DNA of 28,952 nucleotides from Candidatus Latescibacterota bacterium (lineage in GTDB: Bacteria; Latescibacterota; UBA2968; GCA-2709665): contig JAAXHE010000174.1 of assembly GCA_012271065.1 (NCBI GenBank), positions 1 through 28,952 of the forward strand. Reading direction: 5' to 3'. Under the pieces are notes generated by a model, which was not told the DNA's origin, searched no databases, and saw only the letters and a program-made list of their open reading frames with translations. The position numbers were made by a program, and so were the translations under genes. Below are positions 1-7,290 of this stretch, piece by piece (position 1 is the first letter of the stretch; every line of letters begins with the position of its first letter).

Positions 1-87
1 TGCGTTAGCCGTCAAAGGGTACTACTTCCATGATCGCATCCTCGGAGGGTTTATTCTATTGCTTTTAAAATCCGTTTTTGGACAGGT

Positions 88-522
88 GTGATCTGTTTCG
101 AAAACCTGAACATTGTGTGGACGTGGATGAACGTGGTCTGGTTCGGGCTGGTGCTGATTGGCGCCACGTTGATCCAGGCGGCGATCATGATACTGACGGG
201 GACAATGAGCTTCTGGTTTGTGAGATCGGCGGCAGTTGTCGATACGACGATTTACGGATTGAGGAGGTTTGTCAACTATCCCCTCGGCATGTACGACAGA
301 TGGGTGCAGGTGCTCCTGACTTTCGTCATCCCCTACGGCTTTGTCGCCTTTTTCCCGGCGGAGCATTTCCTGAACAAATCGGAAGCCCCATTATTCCACG
401 GGATCACTCTGTTCGATCCGTTGTTCCAGTACGGGACCCCTCTGGTCGGCATTGCGAGCTTCTTCCTGGCGTACAGACTCTGGTGTGTCGGCATCAACAG
501 ATACGAGAGTACAGGGTCGTAG
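88..522 (+). CDS. ABC-2 type transporter permease, C-terminal half (DUF990-like), 5' end frameshifted or truncated
   Basis: The 144-aa product is strongly hydrophobic, with about four membrane segments. It matches the C-terminal half of the ABC2_membrane_6 (DUF990) permeases from memory: a SFWFVR step, then a YPLGMYDRW segment, LLTFVIPYGFVAFFPA, and a final YRLWCVGINRYESTGS-like tail. Family members are about 260 aa, so roughly the first 110-120 residues are absent from this frame. The GTG start at 88 overlaps the stop (89-91) of another frame that is open from the window edge. That frame reads ...DRILGGFILLLLKSVFGQV and plausibly fits the preceding family segment. I therefore suspect a frameshift near 60-90 in one permease rather than two genes. 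Such permeases pair with an ATPase and export lipids, peptides or drugs; no ATPase lies in the window. Domain call is likely; the true start is unknown. Confidence 0.7.
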   Translation: MICFENLNIVWTWMNVVWFGLVLIGATLIQAAIMILTGTMSFWFVRSAAVVDTTIYGLRRFVNYPLGMYDRWVQVLLTFVIPYGFVAFFPAEHFLNKSEAPLFHGITLFDPLFQYGTPLVGIASFFLAYRLWCVGINRYESTGS

Positions 523-614
523 ATTCCTGCAGGTCTTGAAAATATGCTGCGTACTCCAAATACGTACTGCGCTTCCTTGCGGTCATTCTGACCGTCGTCG
601 CAGTTCTATGGTTC

Positions 615-1613
615 GTGGAAATCGACCAGGTGGCAAAGGGCACAGGAAGAATCGTACCTGAAAAGGAAATCTGGATAAGCGGGCTCGTCGAAGCGCAGAT
701 CGCAAAGGTCTATGTCGAGGAGGGTCAACTGGTGGCGGCAGGAGATTCCCTGATTGCGTTCAAGAGTGACATTGCCGAATCCCGGCTCACCGTTGCAAGA
801 CGAGCCTACGAGCGTTCCGTGGCCGAGCGGGAGGCCGCAAGGGCCGCGCTCCAGGCCGTGGAGGCGTCGCCTGCCGAACAGGAACTGAAAGGACTCAAAA
901 GTGAATTGGAAGCAATGAAGGAGAAAGCTCGTTTGGCGAACTGGCAGTTGAAGATGGCACAGCGATTATTCGATCACGGCGGGCTTGTCAGCGCTGACGA
1001 TCTGGAGAAAGCAAAGTCGGATTCGATCCTCGCCTCGATGCATATCGAGAAATCTTTGTCAGCGTTGGAATTGTTGAAATCAGGGCCGATAACTCCCCTG
1101 CGCAAGAAGGCGTTTTTTACGTTCAAGGCAAGGGATGCGGAAGTTGCCGAAGCTGAAGCCGCATACAACATGGTTCGCCGGGAAATGGGAAACTATACAC
1201 TGCGGGCGCCTGGACCGGGACGGATCCTGATGGTCCTGCGCAAGCCGGGCGCGGTTCCCGCCGTGGGCGATACGCTGATGTTGATCGGATCGGAGGATCC
1301 TTTGTTGGCCGAATGCCACGTTCCGGCGGAGTTCGCTCCATGGATCAGGCGGGGCCAACAGGTCGATCTCTGGCCGCAATGGGAAAGTTCCTATGATTTT
1401 TCAGGAAGGGTTCATTCCGTACGTCGTTACGTTCAACGGAAGAGTTATCCCTCAGTGCGCGTACTCGTCAAGATCGATCCCACACCGCCTCTGATTCCGG
1501 GAAATAGACTGGTGGCTGAGGTAAAGCTGCGGCGTGCCAGTGTTCTGGAGCTGATCCTGTTTCCATTTGACTGGTCGACTGCAGGCGAATCGAAACCGTT
1601 GACCGGAAAATAA
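615..1613 (+). CDS. HlyD-family membrane-fusion (periplasmic adaptor) protein, N-terminus in broken frame
   Basis: This is the periplasmic adaptor of an export system. An N-terminal barrel-sandwich/lipoyl half (GLVEAQIAKVYVEEGQLVAAGD, residues about 23-44) is followed by a long Ala/Glu/Lys-rich coiled-coil hairpin (about 55-190), the returning lipoyl half (TLRAPGPGRI) and a beta-barrel region ending GNRLVAEVKL. The GTG at 615 cannot be the natural start. The same frame, open from 540, encodes the expected membrane anchor (KYVLRFLAVILTVVAVLWFVE, about 561-617), but no ATG, GTG or TTG precedes it. One A fewer in the AAAA run at 539-542 would join this frame to a TTG at 536-538. It begins just after the permease stop at 520-522, so the two were probably one operon. 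Family is clear; N-terminal integrity is not. Confidence 0.82.
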   Translation: MEIDQVAKGTGRIVPEKEIWISGLVEAQIAKVYVEEGQLVAAGDSLIAFKSDIAESRLTVARRAYERSVAEREAARAALQAVEASPAEQELKGLKSELEAMKEKARLANWQLKMAQRLFDHGGLVSADDLEKAKSDSILASMHIEKSLSALELLKSGPITPLRKKAFFTFKARDAEVAEAEAAYNMVRREMGNYTLRAPGPGRILMVLRKPGAVPAVGDTLMLIGSEDPLLAECHVPAEFAPWIRRGQQVDLWPQWESSYDFSGRVHSVRRYVQRKSYPSVRVLVKIDPTPPLIPGNRLVAEVKLRRASVLELILFPFDWSTAGESKPLTGK

Positions 1614-1689
1614 CACATCGTCTCGGACTTCCGACATTGGACCTTCACAGGCTGAGACCCGAACGAATTGACCAGCCCGGGCATACAGT

Positions 1690-1717
1690 TTGACCTCCCG
1701 GGCAAGTTTGTTATATT
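1690..1717 (+). promoter_or_regulatory. Predicted sigma70-like promoter of the pentapeptide-moaA unit
   Basis: TTGACC at 1690-1695 and TATATT at 1712-1717 are separated by 16 bp, and the -10 continues as TTCG. The arrangement is nearly identical to the promoter at 6704-6731. It lies about 175 bp upstream of the pentapeptide ORF. The rest of the 1614-1891 gap shows no ORF or hairpin I can support. Prediction from sequence only. Confidence 0.5.
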
Positions 1718-1891
1718 TCGAGCGACACTCGAGCGACGGTCAGGTCGTCAGTCTGGGTGACGGTTCTCCTCTTGGGCAGCCCCCCGTCATATACAAGGCA
1801 TTCACGAATTGACATCGCTTGTTTGAGACGTCAACGGGTTTTACCGGCCACTGATCACTGTCCACTGACCACCAGCAGAGAGGGGTAACGG

Positions 1892-2473
1892 ATGAGCGCC
1901 GCGTTTGTCGACAGGGAAGCGTTGATCGCCAGGGCGAAATCGTCCCAGAACCTGGCAGGAGAGGATCTCACCGGAATTGACTTCGAAGGAGAGGATCTCT
2001 CCGGCGTGGATTTCTCAGACGCGAAGCTGGACAACGCCACGTTCAGAGATGCGAGACTCCTGGAAACCAGGTTTCACAACGCGAGCATGAAGGGCGCCGA
2101 CCTCAGTGGAGCAAAGATGAACCGGGTATATCTGGTCGCCGCCGACCTGCTGGGCGCAAACCTTGCCGGCGCGGTGATGGACGATGCGTTTCTGTCGGGC
2201 GCGGTACTCGGCGGCGCGAATTTCACGGGCGCGAGTCTGAAGCGCGCGCGCCTGGGCGTGGTGCAAGCGTCGTTTCCGAATCCCTCGGGGCGGCCGACGA
2301 GTTTCAGGAATGCCGACCTCGAAGCGGCGGTGGTGGGCGCGACGGATTTCAGGGGAACGGATTTGCGGGGCGCAAACTTGAACGGCGCATTCCTGTACGA
2401 GGCGCGGCTGCGCGGGGCGATTGTCGACAAGAAGCAGTTTGAAACAGCGGTCACGCGCGCGGAATCTTACTAG
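1892..2473 (+). CDS. Pentapeptide-repeat protein
   Basis: The 193-aa soluble protein is built almost entirely of A(D/N)LxG-type five-residue repeats (for example [36 protein letters not shown]). These fold as a right-handed quadrilateral beta-helix. The array runs from about residue 25 to 178 and is interrupted near residues 125-142 by a non-repeat loop ([16 protein letters not shown]). A GAGAGGGG ribosome-binding site precedes the ATG at 1892. The gene ends 16 nt before moaA and probably shares its transcript. Some pentapeptide proteins mimic DNA and protect gyrase, but most have no known role, and nothing here fixes a function. No signal peptide is visible. Confidence 0.85.
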   Translation: MSAAFVDREALIARAKSSQNLAGEDLTGIDFEGEDLSGVDFSDAKLDNATFRDARLLETRFHNASMKGADLSGAKMNRVYLVAADLLGANLAGAVMDDAFLSGAVLGGANFTGASLKRARLGVVQASFPNPSGRPTSFRNADLEAAVVGATDFRGTDLRGANLNGAFLYEARLRGAIVDKKQFETAVTRAESY

Positions 2474-2489
2474 GGAAGTGGCTATTGCA

Positions 2490-3512
2490 ATGGCGGACGC
2501 GGCGACAGACAGATTCGGCAGACCGCTCAGGGATCTCCGGATTTCGGTTACGGACCGGTGCAATTTCCGGTGTCCTTACTGTATGCCGGCCGAGGTCTTC
2601 GGAGAAAACTACACGTTCCTGTCCAGAGCGGAAATATTGACCTTCGAGGAAATCGAACGGCTGACGCGGCTTTTCGTGGGTCTGGGGGTGCGTAAGGTCC
2701 GGATCACGGGCGGGGAGCCCCTTCTTCGGCGGGAACTCGCGGCGCTGATCAGGCGCCTGGCGGCGATCGACGGTGTCGAAGACCTCACGCTCACGACCAA
2801 CGGCTATCTGCTGCCGCGGACGGTCGGGGAACTCAAGGATGCGGGGCTGCACAGGATAACCGTAAGTCTGGATTCCCTGGACGAGGACGTATTCGAACTG
2901 TTGAACGGGAGAGGGTACCCGGTCTCTCAGGTGCTGGATGGAATCCGTGCGGCGGAAGCGGCGGGGTTTACCCCGCTCAAGATCAACGCGGTGGTTCAGC
3001 GAGGGGTGAACGACCATACCGTCGTGGATCTCGCCAGGCATTTTCACGGCACGGGGCATATCGTCCGGTTTATCGAGTATATGGACGTGGGCAACCGCAA
3101 CGGCTGGCGCCTGGACCAGGTGGTTCCCGCGACAGAGATCGTTCAGCGAATCCATGAAGAAATGCCGGTGACGGCCGTTGCGCCGAACTACCCGGGAGAG
3201 GTCGCGCGGCGGTACCGATATCTCGATGGAAGCGGGGAGATCGGCGTGATCGCCTCCGTTACCCAGCCGTTCTGCGGGGACTGCACGCGGGCGAGGCTGT
3301 CCACCGACGGGAAAGTGTATACCTGCCTGTTTTCCGGCACGGGCGTAGATCTTAGAGACCCCATGCGCGACGGGGCGAGCAACGACGATCTTCTGGCGAC
3401 GATCTCGGAAATATGGGAGCGCCGGGAGGACCGGTATTCCGAATCAAGGACGGCCGAGACCGCGGAAATGCCCTCATTCTCCAAGGTGGAAATGTACCAG
3501 ATCGGGGGATAG
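2490..3512 (+). CDS. moaA: GTP 3',8-cyclase (molybdenum cofactor biosynthesis protein A)
   Basis: This radical-SAM enzyme converts GTP to 3',8-cyclo-GTP, the first step of molybdenum cofactor synthesis. The N-terminal SAM cluster motif is C24-x3-C28-x2-C31 ([12 protein letters not shown]). ITGGEPLLR and LTTNGYLL follow as expected. The C-terminal substrate cluster is C262-x2-C265-x13-C279 ([11 protein letters not shown]...TCLF). The chain ends in the conserved Gly-Gly needed for activity in the family. I chose the ATG at 2490 (340 aa) because AGGGAAG lies just upstream and the protein then begins at the usual [16 protein letters not shown] region; the longer open frame would overlap the pentapeptide gene. 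No other moa genes are in the window, so the cofactor user is not visible. Confidence 0.96.
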   Translation: MADAATDRFGRPLRDLRISVTDRCNFRCPYCMPAEVFGENYTFLSRAEILTFEEIERLTRLFVGLGVRKVRITGGEPLLRRELAALIRRLAAIDGVEDLTLTTNGYLLPRTVGELKDAGLHRITVSLDSLDEDVFELLNGRGYPVSQVLDGIRAAEAAGFTPLKINAVVQRGVNDHTVVDLARHFHGTGHIVRFIEYMDVGNRNGWRLDQVVPATEIVQRIHEEMPVTAVAPNYPGEVARRYRYLDGSGEIGVIASVTQPFCGDCTRARLSTDGKVYTCLFSGTGVDLRDPMRDGASNDDLLATISEIWERREDRYSESRTAETAEMPSFSKVEMYQIGG

Positions 3513-3583
3513 AACACACCCGGTACATTCTGTCTCATACGCCCGGCCCGGCAATCCACTGCGGGAGAGGGCGTCGGTCCGGG

Positions 3584-3613
3584 AAACGAGAGACATTTGT
3601 CTCTCGTTTTTTT
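3584..3613 (+). terminator. Rho-independent terminator after moaA
   Basis: AAACGAGAGACA (3584-3595) pairs with TGTCTCTCGTTT (3598-3609), a perfect 12-bp stem whose tip must open to form the loop. It runs into seven T residues (3607-3613). It lies about 70 bp beyond the moaA stop and separates that unit from the sulfite/nitrite reductase. Confidence 0.85.
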
Positions 3614-3729
3614 GTTGACAGTATACCCATAGTTCTGTTATTTACTATATTGTTGATCAAAATACTCAAGAATATCTGCCGAAGCCCATTTTTCCCGATG
3701 GGAACGGCTGACTTTTCCGGATAATTTCG

Positions 3730-3758
3730 TTGACTTCACCGGGTGAGTTCGATAGATT
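3730..3758 (+). promoter_or_regulatory. Predicted promoter of the siroheme reductase
   Basis: TTGACT (3730-3735), a 17-bp spacer and TAGATT (3753-3758) would start transcription about 45-50 nt before the ATG at 3812. A TTGACA also occurs at 3615-3620 right after the terminator, but its nearest TATATT is 25 bp away, so the 3730 pair is preferred. Confidence 0.45.
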
Positions 3759-3811
3759 ACCCCCCTGATTGACGCCGTTGCCCTCGCAATCGGGAACCAG
3801 GAGGCGTTGCC

Positions 3812-6067
3812 ATGTCTGAATCTAAAACCTGGAAGGAAGTTCTCGCGGACCGCATACCCGACGAAATGGGCCGGGAAGTGGATATATTCGCCACCCAGAT
3901 CGAGCTGCGGAAGCAGGGCAAGATTGAAGATACCGTTTTCGCTGAGACCCGCCTGCGCCGGGGTGTCTACGGGCAGCGTTACGATAACGGCAAACGGTTC
4001 GACGGCAGCAATACGCAGGCTCTGGATTTTCCAAGCGGCGACCTGGTGAAGGGGCCGGATACGGTGTGGGACGCGCCCGGGATGCAGCGGATCAAGATCC
4101 CGTTCGGGGGCCTGACCGCGGATCAACTGGATGTGCTGGGCGATCTCGCGGAGGAATATTCGGACTGCATCCTGCATATTACCACGCGCCAGGACGTCCA
4201 GCTGCATTACGTGCATATCGACGATACGCCGGATCTGATGTATCGCCTGGCTTCTGTAGGCATCACAACCCGTGAAGCCTGCGGCAATACGGTGCGGAAC
4301 GTGACGGCCTGCCCTCTTTCCGGAGTGTGCAGGACGGAGACATTCGACGTAACGCCCTATGCCCGCGCATGCTCAAAATTCCTGCTGGGGCACCAGGACG
4401 CGCAGGACTTCGGCCGCAAATTCAAAATTGCCTTCTCCGGATGCGAACACGAGGCCTGCGGACTTGCCAGTATGCACGATATCGGCGCTATTGCGGTTAC
4501 GAGGACCGTGGACGGCAGGGAAGAACGCGGGTTCAGGTTCTTCGTTGGCGGCGGGTTGGGCGCTGTGCCGCACCAGGCAAAGTTGCTCGAGGAATTCCTC
4601 CCCGAAGAGGAGCTTCTTCCAGTGTCGCAGGCGATCTCCCGCGTATTCGCCCGCCTCGGCGAGAAGCGGAACCGGGCCCGTGCGCGGCTGAAGTTTCTGA
4701 TCGCCAAATTGGGCCTGGAGGAGTTCAAGCGCCTTGTGGACGAGGAACGGAAGGTGATGCCCGACGACCCCGAGTGGACGGCGTTCCTTTCAGACCTCCA
4801 TGCCTATGATGAGAAGCCGCTGAAGATCGCACAGCCCCTGAACGGCGCCGCAGCGGCCGACGGCTTCGAGGAATGGGCGCGTACCAACGTATACCGGCAG
4901 CGCCAGGACGGCTACGCGGTGGTTACGGTCACGCTGCCGCTCGGCGACCTCACGTCCAACCAGACCCGGGCCCTCGCCGATATTTCAAGACGTTTCGTGA
5001 ACGACACCATCCGCGCCACGGTGGAACAGAATATCGTATTGCGCTGGGTGAGCGAGGCGGACCTCCCCGAACTCTACAACGCGCTCGCGGAGATCGGACT
5101 GAATGAACCCGGCGCCGGGACGATTGCGGACGTGACGGCATGCCCCGGAACGGATACCTGCAAACTCGGCATCGCGTCGTCCCGCGGGCTGGCCGCGGAA
5201 ATGCGATCGCGCCTGGCCGAGAATGGGTTGAATATGGACGCCGCGGTGGAAGGGCTGCGTATCAAGATCAGCGGCTGCTTCAACTCCTGCGGGCAGCATC
5301 ACGTGGCCGACCTGGGATTCTATGGGATCAGCCGCAAGGTGGGCGGTTACACGGTGCCGCACTTTCAGGTGGTACTCGGCGGCCAGTGGACCGGGAACGC
5401 CGCGTCCTTCGGACTGGCGATGGGGGCGGTCCCGTCCAAACGGATCCCCGACGTCGTCGCCCGGATCAGCGAGAGCTACATTCAGGGTCGATCCGGAGAC
5501 GAGAGCTTTCAGGAGTATATCCGGCGTATCGGCAAAGTGAAGGTGAAACGCATGCTGGACGACCTGACCGACGTGCCTCCCTATGAGATCGACTCCTCCT
5601 TTTATATGGATTGGGGAGACAGCCGGGTGTTCACCACCGGGGACATGGGGAAGGGCGAGTGCGCCGGAGAGGTGGTGCCGCTCGTTCAGTTCGAACTGTC
5701 CGGTTGCGAGCGCGAGGCCTTTGAAGCCCAGGTACTGCTGGAAAGCGGCCAATACGAAACGGCCTATAAACAGGCGTACAGCGCGATGGTTCACGCCGCC
5801 AAGGCCCTTGTCAAGACCCAGTTCCTGGATGTCCCGGAAGATCCCGATACGATCGTGTCGGAGTTTCGCACCAGGATCGTCGAAACGGGCCTGTTGCACG
5901 ACAACCCGGTAACCCGCGGCAAGTTCGCCAACTATCTCTTCCATGCCCAGAGGCGAAACGTCGAGTCCTACAGCGAAGACCTGGCGCACCGGTTCATAGA
6001 GGAGACGCAGCTCTTTATCGAAGCCGCGTACGCCTGCTACGGGCGGATGAACGTCGTCAGCAATTAA
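3812..6067 (+). CDS. Ferredoxin-type siroheme sulfite/nitrite reductase with C-terminal HEPN-like domain; sulfite reductase favoured
   Basis: This 751-aa protein has two ferredoxin-like plus 4Fe-4S/siroheme-type halves and a helical tail. The C-half cluster ligands are C444-x5-C450 and C489-x3-C493 (ACPGTDTC, SGCFNSCG). The N-half has look-alike cysteines C167, C173, C211 and C216. Anion-site residues R126 (TTRQDVQLHY), R162 and K203-F-K205 are present. The family has K-x-K in sulfite reductases and K-x-N in nitrite reductases, so six-electron sulfite reduction to sulfide is favoured by inference. From about residue 625 to 745 an extra helical segment (YETAYKQAYSAMVHAAKAL) resembles a HEPN domain, as in some Bacteroidetes-type homologues. 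AGGAGG at 3799-3804 supports the ATG. The encoded ferredoxin downstream is a plausible donor. Nitrite reductase remains possible given the adjacent glutamate synthase. Confidence 0.88.
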   Translation: MSESKTWKEVLADRIPDEMGREVDIFATQIELRKQGKIEDTVFAETRLRRGVYGQRYDNGKRFDGSNTQALDFPSGDLVKGPDTVWDAPGMQRIKIPFGGLTADQLDVLGDLAEEYSDCILHITTRQDVQLHYVHIDDTPDLMYRLASVGITTREACGNTVRNVTACPLSGVCRTETFDVTPYARACSKFLLGHQDAQDFGRKFKIAFSGCEHEACGLASMHDIGAIAVTRTVDGREERGFRFFVGGGLGAVPHQAKLLEEFLPEEELLPVSQAISRVFARLGEKRNRARARLKFLIAKLGLEEFKRLVDEERKVMPDDPEWTAFLSDLHAYDEKPLKIAQPLNGAAAADGFEEWARTNVYRQRQDGYAVVTVTLPLGDLTSNQTRALADISRRFVNDTIRATVEQNIVLRWVSEADLPELYNALAEIGLNEPGAGTIADVTACPGTDTCKLGIASSRGLAAEMRSRLAENGLNMDAAVEGLRIKISGCFNSCGQHHVADLGFYGISRKVGGYTVPHFQVVLGGQWTGNAASFGLAMGAVPSKRIPDVVARISESYIQGRSGDESFQEYIRRIGKVKVKRMLDDLTDVPPYEIDSSFYMDWGDSRVFTTGDMGKGECAGEVVPLVQFELSGCEREAFEAQVLLESGQYETAYKQAYSAMVHAAKALVKTQFLDVPEDPDTIVSEFRTRIVETGLLHDNPVTRGKFANYLFHAQRRNVESYSEDLAHRFIEETQLFIEAAYACYGRMNVVSN

Positions 6068-6106
6068 GAAGCTGTTTTAAAATCCCCAAGGGTCTTCGCG
6101 TGGCTG
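6067..6106. repeat. 40-bp dispersed motif, copy 1
   Basis: This segment, directly after the reductase stop, matches 15907-15946 at 34 of 40 positions without gaps. Both copies contain GAAGCTGT.TTAAAAT and GGTCTTCGC. The second copy covers the last codons and stop of the transketolase-like gene; this one is non-coding. Origin unknown. Confidence 0.55.
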
Positions 6107-6110
6107 ATCT

Positions 6111-6692
6111 ATGAACGCGTATCGAATTCAGATCAAGTTTTACCTCGAGAGCGGGCAGGACGTGGCTCCGGACACCTGGTTCCGGGTCTTCAACACCTGG
6201 ATTCCGGAGACCACGGACGAAGTGCTCGTTGATGTCGCGGACTACAGCCACGTGCATCGGGGACCGGTCACCCTGCTGGTCGGGCACGAGGCGAACTACA
6301 GTATCGACCGCACTGACGGGATGGCAGGTCTCCTGTACGACCGCAAGCAGCCGTCCGGCGGAGATTTCGCGGACCGGCTTCGGATGGCGCTTGTCTTTGC
6401 ATTGAAGGCGTGCCGCAAGCTCGAAGGGAACTCCATATTGGCGGGCGCCGCGAGATTCAGTACGGATGAAGTCCTGATCGCATTGAACGACCGGCTGCTG
6501 GCCCCCAATTCGGAAGAGACGCTCGCGGCCGTTCGGGCGGACCTGGACCGGGTGATTGACAGTCTATACGATGGCGACGCGATTTCCATCGCTCGCGATC
6601 CGGATCCCGGGCAGCGATTCACGGTCAGAATCCGTTCGGACAGCCGGAAAAGCGCCTCTGATCTGCTGCGGAATATCAAAGGGGATTCTTAG
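6111..6692 (+). CDS. Conserved hypothetical protein
   Basis: The 193-aa soluble product has no signal peptide or membrane segment. It begins with a compact mixed alpha/beta part (YRIQIKFYLE..., DTWFRVFNTWIP) followed by VLVDVADYSHVHRGPVTLLVGHEANYSID, which I recall from uncharacterised bacterial proteins of this size, and ends in a helical C-terminal half with alternating charge. No catalytic motif is evident. It starts 43 bp after the reductase stop and probably lies on the same transcript, with the 40-bp repeat in the gap. A role beside the reductase or ferredoxin is only suggested by position. The reading frame is intact and codon use matches its neighbours. Confidence 0.75.
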   Translation: MNAYRIQIKFYLESGQDVAPDTWFRVFNTWIPETTDEVLVDVADYSHVHRGPVTLLVGHEANYSIDRTDGMAGLLYDRKQPSGGDFADRLRMALVFALKACRKLEGNSILAGAARFSTDEVLIALNDRLLAPNSEETLAAVRADLDRVIDSLYDGDAISIARDPDPGQRFTVRIRSDSRKSASDLLRNIKGDS

Positions 6693-6703
6693 CTTTTTGT
6701 GCC

Positions 6704-6731
6704 TTGACAAAAGGAAAGAAAGTTCTATATT
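6704..6731 (+). promoter_or_regulatory. Predicted sigma70-like promoter of the ferredoxin gene
   Basis: A perfect TTGACA (6704-6709), a 16-bp spacer and TATATT (6726-6731) followed by TCGG match the layout of the 1690-1717 promoter. The leader would be about 145 nt. With the terminator at 7185-7217 it makes the ferredoxin a single-gene unit. Confidence 0.65.
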
Positions 6732-6882
6732 TCGGATGAGATTGACGCGGGATGGGGTGGCAGTGACGTGGACTTCGTGATGGTTTGCCATATCCGTCTT
6801 TATTTAGTCGGCTTTGATTTCACGGAGTCAATGTTCTAAGATGAATGATTTATAGACAGACACAAGGAAAGGGGTGAACAGA

Positions 6883-7146
6883 ATGACGTACATTATCGCC
6901 GAGCCATGCATCGACGTAATGGACAGGGCATGCGTGGAAGTCTGCCCGGTCGACTGCATTTACGAGCCCGATGCAACCAATCTGCCGGAGGACGAGCAAC
7001 GCCAGATGCTCTACATCCACCCGGATGAGTGCATCGATTGCGGGGCCTGCGAACCCGAATGCCCGGTCGAGGCGATTTTTGAAGAAGACGATACACCTGA
7101 TGAATGGAAGGAATATATCGAAATCAATGCGAAGGCTTTCGAGTAG
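6883..7146 (+). CDS. Low-potential ferredoxin, 7Fe-8S (3Fe-4S plus 4Fe-4S) type
   Basis: This 87-aa acidic protein carries two clusters in the order seen in FdxA-type ferredoxins. Near the N-terminus the pattern is C-x7-C-x3-CP-x2-C ([18 protein letters not shown]). Later comes C-x2-C-x2-C-x3-CP ([12 protein letters not shown]). The second Cys of the usual early CxxC pair is replaced by Val. That Cys is not a ligand in 7Fe ferredoxins, so a 3Fe-4S plus a 4Fe-4S cluster is expected by homology. I start at ATG 6883 because AAGGAAAGGGG at 6864-6874 is ideally spaced; an upstream in-frame GTG at 6874 lies inside that site. Position between the siroheme reductase and gltB suggests it donates electrons to one or both. 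Confidence 0.93.
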   Translation: MTYIIAEPCIDVMDRACVEVCPVDCIYEPDATNLPEDEQRQMLYIHPDECIDCGACEPECPVEAIFEEDDTPDEWKEYIEINAKAFE

Positions 7147-7184
7147 GGCGTTTCGAACTCTTCGCTCGTTCATACGACGTGGAG

Positions 7185-7217
7185 AAAATGCCAGGATCCT
7201 GCCGATCCTGGCATTTT
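7185..7217 (+). terminator. Terminator hairpin after the ferredoxin gene
   Basis: AAAATGCCAGGATC (7185-7198) and GATCCTGGCATTTT (7204-7217) form a perfect 14-bp stem with a CTGCC loop. The flanking A4/T4 makes it a possible bidirectional terminator. It lies 39 bp beyond the ferredoxin stop and separates it from gltB. Confidence 0.82.
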
Positions 7218-7290
7218 GAATTTGGAACAAGCGAAAGGCGTAAGCCGGGTGACGGAAGATGAATTTTGACACGGAAGGACGAAGGCGTTA

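Noticed and set aside
3812..6067. Calling the siroheme enzyme a nitrite reductase (nirA) because of the moaA and gltB neighbours
   Set aside because: K203-F-K205 fits sulfite reductases better than the K-x-N of nitrite reductases, and no nitrate reductase or transporter is present. Left open in the entry.
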